Source of the DNA: Actinostola sp. cb2023
Lineage: Eukaryota > Cnidaria > Anthozoa > Actiniaria > Actinostolidae
Length of the DNA stretch: 64,000 nucleotides
NCBI GenBank assembly: GCA_033675265.1
Contig: JAUJYZ010000724.1
Location: 818,001 to 882,000 of the forward strand
Direction: 5' to 3'
Shown: piece after piece, positions 21,691-34,099 of the stretch
Layout: each line of letters opens with the position of its first letter
How positions within the stretch are numbered: the stretch's first letter is position 1
Position numbers and translations under genes: made by a program
The notes under the pieces: generated by a model
Database searches by the model: none
Told to the model about the DNA's origin: nothing
The model's input: only the letters and a program-made list of their open reading frames with translations

Positions 21691-22043
21691 TGTAGCATTA
21701 TAATGTCAAGATTATAATCAGCCAAGGAATTTTCGAATAATATTATGTATATTATCATAATAAGAACCATATTTATGTGTATACCATTGCGAACAGACTA
21801 AACAATACCAAAGGACTAAACGTTGGCATGCCAAACATGATAATCTGCTATGTAAGTATTTATGAGATGTTATACGATACTGAAAAAACAGAATGAATAA
21901 ATATTAGTCATTGATGAGGTGCCCACTCAAAGACGAAAACATGAAGAAATTTGATGCTCATGAGCTCTCTCAGCATGTCTGGTTTTATACGACCAACAGT
22001 ACAACAGATTAACCCAAAAATAGACTAATCTAATAAAACTGTT

Positions 22044-22281
22044 AATACTCCAGTTTCGCGTTGTTCAGAGATGACCGCTGTCCTTGACAAAAGACGCATT
22101 TGTACAGGCTTAGCCTCGATTCAGAAACCAGTACGTGCAATTCAAAAATGTTTCTATTGTTTCATGTCAACATTTTTTCGTGTTCTTGTTGATATTTGTG
22201 AATAATTTACACTGACTCGAGGCTAACCCTGTACAAATGCGTCTGATGTGAATAAGTACAGCGGTTTCACAACGGGATCTG
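22044..22281. mobile_element. MITE, ACTCCAGTTTCG family (diverged)
   Basis: Same layout as 9868-10106. The arms are GCGTTGTTCAGAG...GACAAAAGACGCATTTG and a more decayed right end. Confidence 0.75.
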
Positions 22282-22319
22282 TGAACGCGAAAAGGGACTA
22301 TTAACAAATAAATAAATAC

Positions 22320-22680
22320 GCAAGTAAACGAACGAACGAACGAATGAATGAACGAACAAAACATTGAACGAATGAATAAATACAGTAAATGAATAAATGA
22401 ATGGATGAATGGTTGAGTGTGTTCTAACGTGAGGTTATCCCTTCCTTATTCATGAATGAATTAATTAATACATGAATGAATGAATGGATGAATTAATGAA
22501 TGAGAATAAATGAATGAAGGAATGAATGAATAAATAAATGAATAAGGCAATGAATTGATGAATGAAAGAATGGATGGATGAATGAATGGATGGATGAATT
22601 AATGGATGAATGAATGAATGGATGAATGAATGAATGAATGGATGGATGAATGAATGGATGGATGAATGGATGAATTTTCA
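22320..22680 (+). repeat. degenerate (GAAT)n tetranucleotide
   Basis: ATGAATGAATGGATGA-type repeats with islands of unique sequence. A short (ATT)n follows at 22710-22750. Confidence 0.9.
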
Positions 22681-22710
22681 CTATTACGTGTCTACTCTCT
22701 CAAAATAAAT

Positions 22711-22750
<40 letters not shown>

Positions 22751-22793
22751 GAATGAATTAATATGCACGAACGATCGAAATAATTAACAATTT

Positions 22794-23933
22794 TACCACA
22801 ACTAGTCAGTTGCTCGCTCTCTGATTGGCTTAGAGCCATGGTAAATAAGAGTACATACCACGGAAATTGCGTGTTCGTCGCGCACGGAGCTAGCACGCGC
22901 TTGAATCAGTTTTTCTTTCAAAATTTCTCGGCGTTTTCGGATATTTTCTCCGTCTGTTGTGGTAAAAAACAAATTTACGATAGTTTCTTGTGGTATATAG
23001 AGATTATTACATGTTAAGATCATGATATCGTTTTTATTCACGAGATTTTAATGACAAATCACAAACGAGCGAGTCTTCGAGCGAGTGAGTGATTTGTCAT
23101 TAAAATCGAGTGAATAAAAACAATATAATGATCTTAACATGTCCTAATTTGTTTATTACACATTAAGCATTGATATACAGTACTGATAAGGTTTAAAGCA
23201 ACTTTATTAAAATCACTAGTAAATAAAGTCATTGTTTGCTCACCGAAAGCAACATTTCCTTGATATATCCATCGACTACTTCGAAGTACTGCTCTTCTTT
23301 GTCGCTTAAAATGATCCGAATAAGTTTACGTCTTCATTGGTCTTCCAAACAGTGTTTTTGCTCTCATTTTCTTCAAGAAAACCATAAATATCGTTTGAAA
23401 TAGGTACAAATATCGAACATGAAGCCGCTTCACTTCGACCTCAGCTCGATAGAAAAAAGCGGGAATCCAAACGCGCTCGCGTCATGTACAAATTATATAA
23501 GAGGGAATGTGATTGGTCAGTGTAATCTCTAACGAAGAATTTGATTGGACAATTCTATCCCGTGAAGTGATATCATATTTTTTCACTAGTGATTGATATG
23601 ATATCACTTCACCGGATATCAATTTTATTTACGGCTTTATCACACTGATATCAATGCTTAATGTGTAATAAGTCCTCTTATTTACCACGGTTGGCGTCAT
23701 CGAATCGTCAAAATTGTTGTGGATTCACGAGGCGTAGCCGAGAAACTATCGTAAATTTGTTTTTTACCACAACAGACGGAGAAAACATCCGAAAACGCCG
23801 AGAAATTTTGAAAGAAAAACTGATTCAAGCGCGCTAGCTCCGTGCGCGAGCAACACGCAATTTCCGTGGTATGTACTCTTATTTACCACGGCTCTAAGCC
23901 AATCAGAGAGCGAGAAACTGACTAGTTGTGGTA
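22794..23933. mobile_element. 1.14-kb foldback element with ~190-bp TIRs and nested inner palindromes
   Basis: The outer arms (22794-22990 and 23745-23933) share TACCACAACTAGTCAGTT, GCTCTCTGATTGGCTTAGAG and the TTTCTCGGCGTTTTCGGAT block in inverse. Inside, 23008-23142 is a second palindrome (ACATGTTAAGATCATGAT...ATGATCTTAACATGT), and a third pair, TTATTACACATTAAGCATTG and its inverse, spans 23153-23672. No coding sequence is found. Confidence 0.85.
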
Positions 23934-24920
23934 TAATGAATGATTGACAGCGTCAACAACAACAACAACAACATCAGAAGAAAACGTTTTAGTCCATAAA
24001 ATCATGGACGTCATAAAATAAGTTACGTTACATTTTCAAACCTCAAGATTTTAACTAAATGACTTCGATGACTCACTGACTGACATTTTACAGCGTTTAT
24101 TTTCTTATAGTCTATCTTTTGTACTGAGGAAAAGATTGTATAGATCATGTTTTGATTACAACTGACACTGTGATAGATTTGGTGATAACTGTTGAATCGA
24201 TCCTGTCTGGGCCGAATAGCGAAAGTAGAATTGTTGAATAAATCGTGATGAACACCAGATGGATGCTAAATCAACTGATTTTAGTTGTATGACCTTGTAT
24301 CTATTATGGAGTTTAGTTTTGTGTTTAATCAATGCTTTAACGTTCTCTTAGATATACATACTTGCCCGATTTTCTCCCCATTTGCCTGTACGTTTTGTTC
24401 GATCCTCAAGTGAAAAAATTGGAGACACTCGAGAAGCTTATCTTCTCAGCCAGCTTGCCACGCTCTTTATATTCGATCAATAGATGCAGAGAAAGAAGGC
24501 CTAATCTTAAGAGATGTCGCCTGCTATCACGGTAGATTAAGAACACGATTAATGCAAAGAATTTTGAATCATCACGCCATATGAACAAGAAGACATAAAG
24601 GACAGTTATGACGCGGGAATAAATGTTCAATTCAATATTCGTGTCGTCATGCCACTCGAGAATGATTTTGAAGTTCAGGATTACTTTAGGATGAATTCTA
24701 GATCTCAGTCCTTCTTTGGACTTCAACTAAAAGTTTGTAAAATCATAAGCATATTTGTGATTTGCTAAAGTGTTGTATCCTCCTTCATGTACACGTATAA
24801 ATCTCTAGTGTCAACATTTTAGCACAACTACAGCTACGCTACAAACAGTTATTAAAGCAACGGACTCACTAAACAAGACGTTTAGGAGTATGAAGTTCGT
24901 AGTAAAAATTGGTCTAATTT
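23934..24920. other. intron 1, nothing recognised
   Basis: Apart from a short (CAA)n at 23957-23972, no repeat, exon or RNA gene stands out. It is part of the 5.99-kb first intron of the inhibitor gene. Confidence 0.4.
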
Positions 24921-24922
24921 AC

Positions 24923-24980
24923 CTTCAAGTCTGCAGACTTGAGCTGCAAAGAGAACGAAAAGCAACAACAACGTCTTCAT
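24923..24980 (-). CDS. signal-peptide exon of the multi-inhibitor gene
   Basis: ATG at 24980-24978 starts MKTLLLLFVLFAAQVCRLE, a typical cleavable signal peptide (basic n-region, Leu-rich core, small residues before the cut). The exon ends after 58 nt at GAAG/GTAAAT in phase 1, which joins WAP exon A in the correct frame and gives LE-A-YGSAKEGKC. This start is chosen because it is the only upstream exon with both a signal peptide and the right phase. About 50 nt upstream on the gene strand a GATAAATACC word could serve as a TATA-like element. Confidence 0.85.
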
Positions 24981-25023
24981 GTCACTCTTGCTCGAAGTGA
25001 GAGGAGACTTGCAGCAAAGTCTC

Positions 25024-25038
25024 TGGTATTTATCTCAA
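25024..25038 (-). promoter_or_regulatory. possible TATA-like element of the inhibitor gene
   Basis: On the minus strand GAGATAAATACCAG lies about 45-60 nt before the ATG. Only spacing and AT content support it. Confidence 0.25.
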
Positions 25039-25039
25039 A

Positions 25040-25803
25040 TTGCCGACTTCCGCCTGTCACTCATAAAGCCATTCAAAGATGAATCATACTGCGATGTGAT
25101 TGGCTACAACTTTGGAAAGGTCGGGTTTGAGTTTATGCTCAGTTTAGATGAATATTATGACTACACTCAATAACTTTTTAATCACTTTTCAGGACTTGTG
25201 GGCACTTATTATTATCCTCACTTCCACTGTAGAAGACAATTCCAGAGCTGAGTTCGTATTGCACAACCTACAACGCAGTTTCCGCCGGATATCACAGTTG
25301 AACGCAATTTGACCTGATCGATGCCACGGTTGAACGCAGATGATGAGATCGACAAACAAAAGAACTGGAGTCCGATTACATCGACATTGAAAGACAGCCG
25401 AGGGAGGGGTACTGATAACGACTAGTGCGCAAAAATAGACCATGCATGCAAGCACAATTGAGCAAATTAGTTATACTACTATGGGCCCTGATGGTCTCTA
25501 ACAGCGCCCTAAGACATAATGTACCTAGCCTGCGGATTTGGCTCCGGCTGTAACGCAAACTAAATGTACCATGCGTGAAGATCTCCATTCTTAACTTCTG
25601 AATCACTCTGTCTCCACCCTTTAATTCGCGCGCCCACGCAGGTGAAACGGATGTTTAGCCTCGACTAATTCCTGTAGAGTTTGCGACAGTAACAAAATAC
25701 AGCTATCATCAGATCAGCTGATGTCTCAAGAGAAGGTTTCAACTCTTAGCAGGGGAGGCGGGCCCAGGGGTTTAGGAGTGGGCGTAGAGTGGGAGGGCTA
25801 ATT
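25040..25803. other. upstream region, nothing firm
   Basis: GTTGAACGCA appears twice (25297, 25331). A minus-strand open frame with a hydrophobic start (MLACMVYFCALVVISTPPSA, 25189-25455) has no splice or domain support, and I do not call it. Confidence 0.4.
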
Positions 25804-26258
25804 ACTCGTGCCCAGGCCTAAGGCCGGCGCACGAGTCTAAGATTCGAGACCGTATTTTTGATTTGTTTTGTTTTGTTAGTACCGGTCGCGATATGGCAGA
25901 TGGAGACAAAAAGTCTGGCCACAAGAGAGATTACAAAACACAAACCAATCAACAAGCACCGGAGGTCAAGGGGCAAAAATCTAAGTGTATTCTCGTCTAA
26001 ATTTAGATTGAAATGATGCAATAACCTTCTACATGAGTCTGACGCAGGCTATCTGACCACGAGAGAGATTACAAATCACAAACCAATCAGGAAGCACCGG
26101 AGGTCAAGGGGCAAGTTCAGCTGTCAACTTTATTCACGTACAGATCTCAAATTGCACGATCTAAGCTGGAGCCCCATATGCGTCTTTCATGATGTACTGC
26201 ATCCCAGCAGTACTCAATCGCACCAGGGCACGAGTGAACTGACTCAATGAGCGTCTAG
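25804..26258 (+). mobile_element. hairpin-ended element, ACTCGTGCCC family (compact copy)
   Basis: The left hairpin is ACTCGTGCCCAGGCCTAAGG then CCGGCGCACGAGT. The right end is GGGCACGAGTGAACTGACTC then AATGAGCGTCTAG with T following. The terminal CTAG fits the Helitron CTRR rule. The interior holds a repeated AAACCAATCA...AAGCACCGGAGGTCAAGGGG block shared with 13586-15232. Confidence 0.65.
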
Positions 26259-26477
26259 TTACGTATCATGCGATTTTTACTCGGGCTTCCATTAAAGTAA
26301 ACTAGAAAAGCAAGGAACCGCGAACGAAAATGCTGTAGGTATACGTAGGATCTGTAAAACATCTGATCAGCTAAATACGGTATATGGCAAATATGAAATA
26401 CAAGAAAGGCTGATCAACTGATACTGATACTGTACGCCACAAATCCTCATGGCTGAGTGAACCGACAACAACAACAA

Positions 26478-27629
26478 CAAGACGCTCAATGAGCGTACAC
26501 TCGGGCTTATGACAAGGACAATGTCAGTTGCGTGAGGAGAGACCTGACAATGACTGACAGTTGCGTGACGAGGGAGACTATGTATAGCATAGATAAAAAT
26601 CTCCGAATCGTATTTCCGTAGCACGTACTTGGAACGTCCAGTTGAGGTTCATATTCATGGTCAGACGGTTCTGATAACGTCTTTGGTTTCTTCGTTATCG
26701 CAGAGGAAAGTCGAACGTCGTATCTTTTAAACATCCAGTTGATTCAGACTACGGTGTCGGTTTGATGTGCTTCTGTTAGATTTAAGATGTGACCTCAAGT
26801 GACCTCAAATACGTTTAAAGACGTACGACAGCGTACCTTCAAGAGTCGGAGATCTTTATCTATGAATCTACTGGAAAATCAAACCCTTGCTCTCTACTTC
26901 AGAGACATAATAATATAACATCCAGACGATTCAGACTATGATCTGGCGAAGCTCGACGAAGCTGCTAACGGGTTTTTAACGGCATGGCCTATAAAAAAAA
27001 CCTTTGCAAACGTGGAATAAAATAAACATCCATCATGAGTTACTGAAAATAGCTCGACTGGCTCGACTGTTTGCATGACTTCTGTACATAATATAGCTTT
27101 TTGTCAATAGATGTAGTTACATCGCTGGTCGTGAGTTTAATTATAAATACTCAAGGACATAGCTGTACACGTACTATTACAATTAGCAACAAATTTAAAC
27201 ATGACAACATAGCGAGGTCATGATACTTTTTGAGTTCATTTCATTTGCTTTTCAATTCATTTTTTTGATGAGTTCGAGTTTGTGGAACGGCGTCGTACAA
27301 CAGCCGATAAAACACGGGCTTTAAACACGCTCATTTCACAGACAAAAGCATACGCCGATTCGTGTGGGCTCACTCTGAAAGATGTCGTTTCATTTATAAC
27401 AAAAACAAACGCGCCTTAGCTTCATCGTCGAACGATCAACTAGAATCCTGACCTTTAATAGCTTGAAGATCTATGCTGAGAAATCTTGAAACTCGATACG
27501 ATCAAATACATCGCATTCTTTCTTCATTCTTCGCATTTTTTCTTCATTCCGTGACCATGAGAAAAAAAATAAAAAAAATAACAAGAAAGCCCATTTTATA
27601 ACTCGGGCTTCCTTCGGAAGGGCCCGAGT
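26478..27629 (-). mobile_element. hairpin-ended Helitron2/Helentron-like element (copy 3)
   Basis: On the + strand it opens with the inverted right end CAAGACGCTCAATGAGCGTA and closes with ACTCGGGCTTCCTTCGGAAG then GGCCCGAGT. It is 1152 bp with no ORF of note. Confidence 0.68.
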
Positions 27630-27679
27630 AACAACAATAATAATTTTATTACCTAACGTTTTTTCTTTTTTTACAATAA

Positions 27680-29353
27680 CAAGACGCTCAATGAGCGTAC
27701 ACTCGGGCTTATGAAAAGGACAATGTCAGTTGCGTGAGGAGAGACCTGACAATGACTGACAGTTGCGTGACGAGGGAGACTATATGTCTGCCAGATGAAG
27801 GGCTATACGATCTCGATTTACGAACATTGACCTTGCTTGCCTTAAATGCTTTGATGTAGTTTTGGAAGTACGATTTTTACGATTCCTTTTCCTTCTGAAT
27901 TTTTCAAACGTGGAATAAAATAAACATCCATCATGAGTTACTGAAAATAACTCGACTGGCTCGACTGTTTGCATGACTTCTGTACATATAGCTTTCTGTC
28001 AATAGATGGAGTTATACATGACCGTTGTACGGCGTTGGTCGTGAGTTTAATTATAACAAGAGTCCGCGGAGATCTTTATCTATGAGTCAGACACAAGTCT
28101 CCCTCGTCATTGAGCGTCTTCTTCTGTAATAGATCCCTAAAATCTAAGGACGTTTTGATTTCGATTGTATTTTTGCCGTTCACTGACCTGTTTTGAGCGT
28201 GGAAATTCGGTTTTAAATCAACGGTTCTAAAATTAGGTCGCGTAATAGATGTATGGCTCAGATAAGGATCACTTTACAACTGTCATCTTACTGAAAAGAA
28301 CACGGATTTTCGAACATTGACCTTGCTGTTTTAAATAGCCTACGCGGCAGTTCTATATAAAATGAAAAGGACAATGTCAGTTGCGTGAGGAGAGACCTGA
28401 CAATGACTGACAGTTGCGTGACGAGGGAGATTATATGTCTGCCAGATGAAGGGCTATACGATTTACGAACATTGACCTTGCTTGCCTTAAATGCTTTGAT
28501 GTAGTTTTGAAGAACGATTTTTACGATTCCTTTTCCTTCTGAATTTTTCAAACGTGGAATAAAATAAACATCCATCATGAGCTACTGAAAATAACTCGAC
28601 TGGCTCGACTGTTTGCATGACTTCTGTACATATAGCTTTCTGTCAATAGATGGAGTTATACATGATCGTTGTACGGCGTTGGTCGTGAGTTTAATTATAA
28701 CAAGAGTCCGCGGAGATCTTTATCTATGAGTCAGACACAAGTCTCCCTCGTCATTGAGCGTCTTCTTCTATAATAGATCCCTAAAATCTAAGGACGTTTT
28801 GATTTCGATTGTATTTTTGCCGTTCACTGACTTGTTTTGAGCGTGGAAATTCGGTTTTAAATCAACGGTTCTAAAATTAGGTCGCCGGTAATAGATGTAT
28901 GACTCAGATAAGGATCACTTTACAACTGTCATCTTACTGAAAAGAACACGGATTTTCGAACATTGACCTTGCTCGATCGCCTTTGTCTCAATTCATTTTT
29001 GGATATGAGTTCGAGTTCGTGGAAAGGCGTTATAGAACAGCCGATAAAACACGGGCTTTAAACAGGCTCATTTCACAGACAAAAGCATACGGCTATTCGT
29101 GTGGGCCCACTCTGAAAGATGTCGTTTCATTTATAACAAAAGCAAACGCGCCTTAGCTTCATCGTGGAATGATCAACTACAATCCTGAACTTAATAGCTT
29201 GAAGATCTATGATGAGAAATCTTGAAACTCGATAGGATCAAATACATCGCATTCTTCGCATTTTTTTGTCATTCCTTCACCTGAAAAAAAAAAAAAAAAA
29301 AAAAAAAAGAAAGTGTATTTTCTAACTCGGGCTTCCTTCGGAAGGGCCCGAGT
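27680..29353 (-). mobile_element. hairpin-ended Helitron2/Helentron-like element (copy 4) with internal 651-bp duplication
   Basis: Same termini as copy 3, and only 50 bp from it in the same orientation. ATGAAAAGGACAATGTCAG occurs at 27711 and 28362; the following ~600 bp, including GTCTGCCAGATGAAGGGCTA, is duplicated in tandem with few differences. Confidence 0.7.
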
Positions 29354-30050
29354 AATTATTTTTCAATTTCACTAAAATAAGGTAAATGAGTGACAAGTTG
29401 AAGTGAGTAGTTCCGAGCTGACGAACCAACTCCGAAAGTCGGTCGACCACATGGTTTCCATGACAACGATGACATCCATGTCGACAGCTACAATGAACCC
29501 AGTTCTGCTCTGCTAAATACACTAGCCTGCGTAGGTTTGACGGTCCTGGAGGAGAAGAGGGGAGGGGGATTGGAGAGGAGAAGAGGAGGGGAGGGGAGAG
29601 GGGAGGAACTGTATGTACAATCCAAGGTGAGGCCGAATAGTTGGAGTAGCTATCAAGCGTGGGAGACAATTAACGACCCCATCACTTCTTTGAGAGACAA
29701 TTAACGACCCTATCAACTTGAGACTGTCTTGAACTCGCGCGAGGAATGTGCACAACTCAAAGACATATCAATCAACACTACTTGATCAGATATATAGTTT
29801 TTGTATTCAGGAAGCCCGAGTTCACGCGTATACGCGTGTGGTTGAACGTACAGAACTCATAGCTACAGTTGCGCACGCACGTATGCATGCTGGCTCCATG
29901 CCATATTGCGAAGACAAAGTTTGGGAAAATTCTTGAACTTGTCATACACGACGTACAGTGATTACAGATCCTCGATGGACAGGAAATGGGACTTCCCACA
30001 AAATGGTAGTAGTGATGATCACTTGTGATTGATGTGACATTTACGCGTTC
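29354..30050. other. short unique stretch
   Basis: Contains a GGAGGGGAGGGGAGA purine tract (29550-29610) and a duplicated GAGACAATTAACGACCC phrase (29661 and 29693). No gene is seen. Confidence 0.4.
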
Positions 30051-30294
30051 ACGGGGATCCCGTTGTAAAACCGCTGTACTTATTGACTGCAGACGCATCA
30101 GGTAGAGGGTTAGCCTAGAGTCAGTGTAAATTATTCACAAATATCAACAAGAACACACAAAAAAGTTGACATGAAACAATAGAAACATTTTTCAATTGCA
30201 CGGACTGGTTTCTGAATCGAGGCTAAGCCTGTACAAATGCGTCTTTTGTCAAGTACAGCGGTCATCTCCTGAAACAACGCGAAACAAGTATTGG
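30051..30294. mobile_element. MITE, ACTCCAGTTTCG family
   Basis: GGATCCCGTTGTAAAACCGC at the left, GCACGGACTGGTTTCTGAAT, then GAGGCTAAGCCTGTACAAAT and GCGTCTTTTGTCAAG at the right. Matches 22044-22281 and 57480-57692. Confidence 0.75.
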
Positions 30295-30399
30295 ATGGTC
30301 AAGAAAATATATTTAAGAACAACTTTTATTGGATGGTAAGTTCAACGGACGTAAACATAAATACATAAATATTAAATAACAAAGTACTAGATCCAATAA

Positions 30400-30890
30400 G
30401 GCAAGGTGACCAAAACGACAAAAACCAAAGCCTATATATATAGCCCATGCAAAATGGTCAAAATCGACCAAAAACCAAAGCCAATAGCCCATGCAAAATG
30501 GTCAAAATCGACCAAAAACCAAAGCCCAAAATCGACCCAAACAAAAGCCTATATAGCCCATGCAAAATGGTCAAAATCGACCAAAAACCAAAGCCCAAAA
30601 TCGACCAAAACCAAAGCCTATAGCTAGCCCATGCAAAATGGTCAAAATCCACCCAAATCGACCCAAACAAAAGCCTATAGCCCATGCAAAATGGTCAAAA
30701 TCGACCCAAAATCGACCAAAACCAAAGCCTATATATAGCCCATGCAAAATGGTCAAAATCGACCCAAAATCGACCAAAACCAAAGCCTATAGCTAGCCCA
30801 TGCAAAATGGTCAAAATCCACCCAAATCGACCCAAACAAAAGCCTATAGCCCATGCAAAATGGTCAAAATCCACCCAAAATCGATAAAAA
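30400..30890 (+). repeat. ~50-bp minisatellite GCCCATGCAAAATGGTCAAA (locus 1)
   Basis: About ten units alternating GCCCATGCAAAATGGTCAAA, ATCGACC(C)AAAATCGACCAA and AACCAAAGCCTATA. The second locus, with the same flank, is at 56515-57470. Confidence 0.95.
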
Positions 30891-31790
30891 CTTATAATTT
30901 GAAGATGTTATAATGGGAAAGGTGCAACGCCTTGGAAAACCACAAAAAAAGCACATTTCTTGTCGATTTTTCCTACTTCTAGGTTTCTGTTTGCAGCCAA
31001 ACTTACGCCATATATAGGTCTATATAAATGAATAACTTTGACGTTCAAATATTTAGAAATACTAAAATACTTAGCGAGATAATCGAAGACGATTATTTTT
31101 CTCCAAGGTGGGATACCTGTGTCATGCCACAATACCACAGGAACCCCGCCATTTGTTATGTCAGTATAGTATCTCTGTCGATTTTCTCGTGAACTATTTT
31201 AACATTTCCAAATATTTAAACGCCAAAGATACTTATTGACATATATCTATCTATGGTGTAAGTTTGGTTACAAACAGAAACCTAAAAGTAGAGGAAAAAG
31301 ACAAAAAGCGTGATTTTATTTGCGGTTTTTCCAGGCGTAGCTGACGCAACACACATTTCCCCTTATAACTTGATTTGTTTAGCGTTTTATAAATCTAATT
31401 TTGGCACATCGTGAAAAACGAGCTTGTGGTCGATTTTCGAAATTTTGACTTTAACCGCCCTTTTCTCAGCAAATAAGCCAAGTTTCAAAATTATTTTTGT
31501 CCAGCGATTTAATGCTATCCTTATAGAGTCTAATGGGCGTTGTTTGGTTTTCGAAAAGTGCTTTTAAACAGGAGAAAAATGCGTGCAAAGAGAGATGGTA
31601 TGGTTTTGGGCTCCCTGCGCTTTTTCGAGGCTTCAAGAGGCCAAAAAATCGGCTAAAAATCGACCAAATCGAAGCAATTTCAAGTGGTACTCGGTCTGCA
31701 TAACTCCTTACTTGTTTCTGAATATATTTTTCTTTAAAGTGCCTATAACCCCTGTGAGTTTGTTTTAAAAATCGATTATATTCGGATGTA
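30891..31790 (-). mobile_element. large dispersed repeat shared with 54.7-56.5 kb
   Basis: 30891-31200 is an inverted copy of 56200-56515 (shared GGTGGGATACCTGTGTCATG and CGCCATTTGTTATGTCAGTA). 31400-31740 matches 54730-54785 plus 55446-55720 in the same orientation, and lacks the TTAA element there. No coding capacity is seen. Confidence 0.8.
31451..31454. other. empty TTAA target site
   Basis: GACTTTAACCGCCC here corresponds to the two junctions GACTTTAAGGACG and GTCCTTAACCGCCC that flank the element at 54786-55445. It is the unoccupied allele of that insertion in a paralogous repeat. Confidence 0.85.
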
Positions 31791-31820
31791 TTGGCCGGCG
31801 ATCATCATCCAGAATAGTTG

Positions 31821-32163
31821 CAGGTTTCAGTATTTTGTGATTTGAACTTCGCGTTTGCAACTGAGTTATAGAGGTTTGAAATCGCGATATGGAAATCAGA
31901 TGACGTCAAAATGACGCACTTTAAGGAATCAGGTCTCATACAAAAACACCCTTGTGCAAATTACTGACATTTTGAAACTTGCAATATCTTTTCACAGTTT
32001 ATGGATATGATTTGATAAACTTTTTATCCTATTTCAGAAAGAACACAACTAAATAAGCTATTATGGCATCACTCCTTAAGCACGTCATCAAATTAACATA
32101 TCCCGATTTCAAACCTCTATAACTCACAAACACGAAGTTCAAATCACAAAATACTGAAACCTG
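31821..32163. mobile_element. MITE, TIR CAGGTTTCAGTATTTTGTGA
   Basis: The right end TCACAAAATACTGAAACCTG is the exact inverse, and the arms continue over about 65 bp to GAGGTTTGAAATCG. A second copy is at 57972-58377. Confidence 0.88.
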
Positions 32164-32215
32164 TAACGAGGGTTGTTGTCATCGACGTCGTGAAGAGGAC
32201 GTGAAATAACGAAAT

Positions 32216-32372
32216 GCTGGGTTGGTTGGTGGGTTGGTTGGTTGTTTGGCTGTTTGGTGGGTTGTTTAGTGGGTTGGTGGGTTGTTTAGTGGGTTGTTTA
32301 GTTGGTGGGATGGTGGGTTGGTTAGTGGGTTGGTGGGTTGGTTGGTTGGTTAGTTGGTCGAATGGATGGATG
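32216..32372 (+). repeat. degenerate (GGTT)n
   Basis: GGTTGGTTGGTGGGTTGTTT-type repeats. They are followed by ATTGGCCGGCGATCATCATC (32374), which also occurs at 31789, just before the MITE. Confidence 0.85.
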
Positions 32373-32464
32373 CATTGGCCGGCGATCATCATCCAGTTGG
32401 TTTGCTGGTTTGTCAGTCGTTTGATTTGGTCTAAAGAAATATAACATGTTAACGCGTAACTTAC

Positions 32465-32807
32465 CCCTTTGTACATTTCCTGCTTCAGATCGTAGTACGT
32501 GTATCCCGGCTTCCTCAGCTACAAAGTCATCTGCCTTGGACGTCTTGTCCTCGTCCAGCAACTCACATCTCGCACCTTTCGATCTGACACGCCTTACAAC
32601 GACAGTCATGGACACAAGATGAGTAGCACTTCTTTGGATCATCAGTGGTAATGTTCTTGTACTGGAGTGTCCCTTTTCCATGGACGATGTCTTCGGGCTT
32701 TGAAGAAAAACCCGTCCAGAATAGCAGGTGCCGACGCAGTGGAATTTACTGGTCACGTGTGTGATGCTTGTATATATTATACATATCGTGATGGCTGAAA
32801 CGTTCAT
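32465..32807 (-). pseudogene. signal peptide + PAN/apple-like exon with frame breaks
   Basis: ATG at 32807 opens MNVSAITICIIYTSITHVTS, a plausible signal peptide, and then FHC. The rest of a PAN/apple domain is present but spread over three frames: GTLQYKNITTDDPKKCYSSC then VHDCRCKACQ in one, RCELLDEDKTSKADDFVAEE in the next, GYTYYDLKQEMYKG in the third. PAN domains are secreted adhesion modules; the closing GxxYY and C-E-L are the family pattern. The frame changes lie near short homopolymers (T5, A3, G3). A strong donor GGG/GTAAGT ends the exon. Either the exon is decayed or the assembly has single-base indels. No downstream exon was found, so the partner gene is unknown. Confidence 0.6.
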
Positions 32808-32917
32808 CTTCAGGCTTCCTCTACAAATTTTAGAATTTCAAAAAGTTGGTTTTATTTTGCGGTTTTATAAAAATATTTAACTACAAACTAAATAAGCATT
32901 GTTGAACTATAGTAAAC

Positions 32918-33679
<762 letters not shown>

Positions 33680-33900
33680 AATATATTATTTTCGAACGAA
33701 CGACCAGTTACCATTGATGCATGCGATGCCCCTTTCAATGATAAGGGTAACAGAAAACGTTGTCCATTTACAAAATAATGAAGGTACGGAAAGAGCGAAA
33801 GAAAATATTGAAGAAAAAAGTTCAAATTTGAAAAACAAGACTAAATCCTATTTTTTCGTGAATATCTAATTCTTCAAATAGGTGTACACTAAGTACTTAG

Positions 33901-34015
33901 AGTGTTGCAAATGACATTTAAAACTATCATCAAGTTCAGCCAGCAGGACGCTGAAAGCCTTGGAACATGGGCGGCTTCTATTAATGCAGACAGCATCTCT
34001 GAGGACACTCCACCG
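33901..34015 (+). CDS. candidate exon, unknown protein (part 1)
   Basis: An open 115-nt segment between AAGTACTTAG/AG and CACCG/GTAAAT, entered in phase 2 and left in phase 0. It encodes VLQMTFKTIIKFSQQDAESL then GTWAASINADSISEDTPP, a normal-looking mixed composition unlike repeat translation. It joins the next candidate in frame. No family recognised and no start or stop exon found. Confidence 0.3.
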
Positions 34016-34099
34016 GTAAATATGATTACATATAATATCTTTACACTAAAGGCTTGTGGATCTATTTGAAACAAAATTATTTACACTATTTGTTTGCAG

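Noticed and set aside
25189..25606. Cys-containing minus-strand ORFs upstream of the inhibitor gene (MLACMVYFCALV and a partner frame)
   Set aside because: The hydrophobic start is suggestive, but there is no consistent splice site, Cys pattern or continuation; a short duplicated phrase explains part of it.
29322..29755. Proline-rich minus-strand ORFs
   Set aside because: They span the terminus of a hairpin-ended element and a polypurine tract; composition is that of the tract.
30406..30887. KMVKIDQNQSL-type repeat proteins
   Set aside because: Translation of the ~50-bp minisatellite at both loci.
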